From contig JAOASL010000003.1 in NCBI GenBank assembly GCA_030158675.1, positions 1-64,000 on the forward strand: a DNA stretch of 64,000 nt, read 5' to 3'. The DNA is from Burkholderiaceae bacterium (GTDB lineage Bacteria; Pseudomonadota; Gammaproteobacteria; Burkholderiales; Burkholderiaceae_D). Positions 63,342 through 64,000 of this stretch are shown here, piece by piece; position 1 is the first letter of the stretch; each line of letters begins with the position of its first letter. The translations under genes and the position numbers were made by a program. The notes below the pieces were generated by a model that did no database searches, was not told the origin of the DNA, and worked only from the letters and a program-made list of their open reading frames with translations.

Positions 63342-64000
63342 TCAGACGGCGTCGTCGAGGAATACGCGCACGCGCTTCGGCCGGACGCGCACGGTGGCGC
63401 CCGCCTGCAGTTGCAATTGCGCATAGTGCTCGGCCGGCAGGACCGCTTCGATCAGGCTGCCGTCGTCGAGGCGCTCAAGTTCCAGTTGTGCGAGCGGGCC
63501 GATCGCATGCGCGCGCCGTAGTTGCGCGACGATGCCGTCACCGTCCTGCGTGAACGGAACGACATCCAGCTCATGCGGACGCACATAGCCGACGCCGGTG
63601 GCGTCACGCGCATGGCTGTGGTCGGGCGCGGCCAGTGTCGTGCCGCCGGCGGCCAGCACACCTTCATGCACGCGGCCGTGGAACAGGTTGACGTTACCGA
63701 GGAAACCATAGACGAACGGCGTGGCAGGATGGTTGTACACATCGTCGGGCGCACCAGTCTGCTCGACCTTGCCGCGGTTCATCAGCACCACGCGGTCCGC
63801 GACCTCGAGCGCTTCTTCCTGGTCATGCGTGACGAAGATGCTGGTCACGTGCAGCTCGTCATGCAGCCGGCGCAGCCAGCGCCGCAGTTCCTTGCGCACT
63901 TTTGCATCGAGTGCGCCGAAAGGCTCGTCGAGCAGCAGTACGCGCGGCTCCACTGCCAGTGCGCGCGCCAGTGCGATCCGCTGTCGCTGTCCGCCAGACA
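63342..64000 (-). CDS. cysA: sulfate/thiosulfate ABC transporter ATP-binding protein, 5' part outside window
   Basis: The ORF track starts at an internal GTG (63953), but the frame runs on to the window edge with [18 protein letters not shown], the ABC signature. Walker B is [15 protein letters not shown], then the switch His in [11 protein letters not shown]. The C-terminal TOBE-like domain follows ([20 protein letters not shown]). About 219 residues are visible; Walker A is outside. It drives sulfate import. Confidence 0.92.
   Translation of the reverse strand, partial: SGGQRQRIALARALAVEPRVLLLDEPFGALDAKVRKELRRWLRRLHDELHVTSIFVTHDQEEALEVADRVVLMNRGKVEQTGAPDDVYNHPATPFVYGFLGNVNLFHGRVHEGVLAAGGTTLAAPDHSHARDATGVGYVRPHELDVVPFTQDGDGIVAQLRRAHAIGPLAQLELERLDDGSLIEAVLPAEHYAQLQLQAGATVRVRPKRVRVFLDDAV

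Overview
The window looks like chromosomal DNA of a betaproteobacterium of the order Burkholderiales, most likely family Oxalobacteraceae (Herbaspirillum/Herminiimonas/Noviherbaspirillum-like). This is inferred from the high GC, from the yebC-purD ... hemF-nadD-rsfS-rlmH-maf-rng gene order that I recall as typical of the order, and from a narXL-narK1K2-GHJI locus of betaproteobacterial type. No species can be named. I see no integrase, transposase, phage gene, plasmid gene or CRISPR array.

Layout. 1-4.9 kb: the edge of a secreted hypothetical protein, two envelope-glycosylation genes (GT-C-like membrane protein and DPM1-like GT2), a membrane hypothetical, and a small ORF without a normal start codon. 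4.9-21.4 kb: a nitrate-respiration/nitrosative-stress locus. It has the di-iron repair protein Ric on the minus strand, divergent narX-narL, two fused-in-series NarK-type transporters, narGHJI, a parvulin-type prolyl isomerase, a small Cys/His-rich ORF, a beta carbonic anhydrase and an outer-membrane porin, the last genes linked by ATGA overlaps. 21.5-27.1 kb: RNA helicase, GluQRS, DoxX, Ohr, DinB and TrhO. 27.3-40.6 kb: dnaE, then msbA and an AhpD-like gene leading into an LPS/capsule block. That block holds two GT2/GT-A enzymes, a Stealth sugar-phosphate transferase, a methyltransferase, two GT4 enzymes and the bifunctional ManC that makes GDP-mannose. 40.7-45.7 kb: the minus-strand housekeeping run rng-maf-rlmH-rsfS-nadD-hemF.

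45.9-50.7 kb: five plus-strand genes break the housekeeping run between hemF and purD. They encode a radical SAM enzyme with a Cys-rich C-terminus, a PaaA-like di-iron monooxygenase, a second unrelated ferritin-like di-iron oxygenase, a hotdog thioesterase and a PLP aminotransferase. The first four are overlapping or nearly so. I do not recognise this set as a known pathway; it is the best candidate in the window for an undescribed biosynthetic system.

50.8-64 kb: purD, yebC, ugd, a quinone oxidoreductase, a 52-residue single-pass membrane protein, a DUF4136-type lipoprotein, pepN, fbp, tRNA-Thr(CGU) with a clear terminator, and glyoxalase I. Last comes a sulfur block: cysC (PAPS synthesis), a sulfotransferase, a CysB-type regulator and the truncated cysA at the window edge. 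PAPS from CysC could feed the neighbouring sulfotransferase, suggesting that some cell-surface or small-molecule product is sulfated.

All calls come from reading the sequence and from remembered family motifs; no database search was possible.
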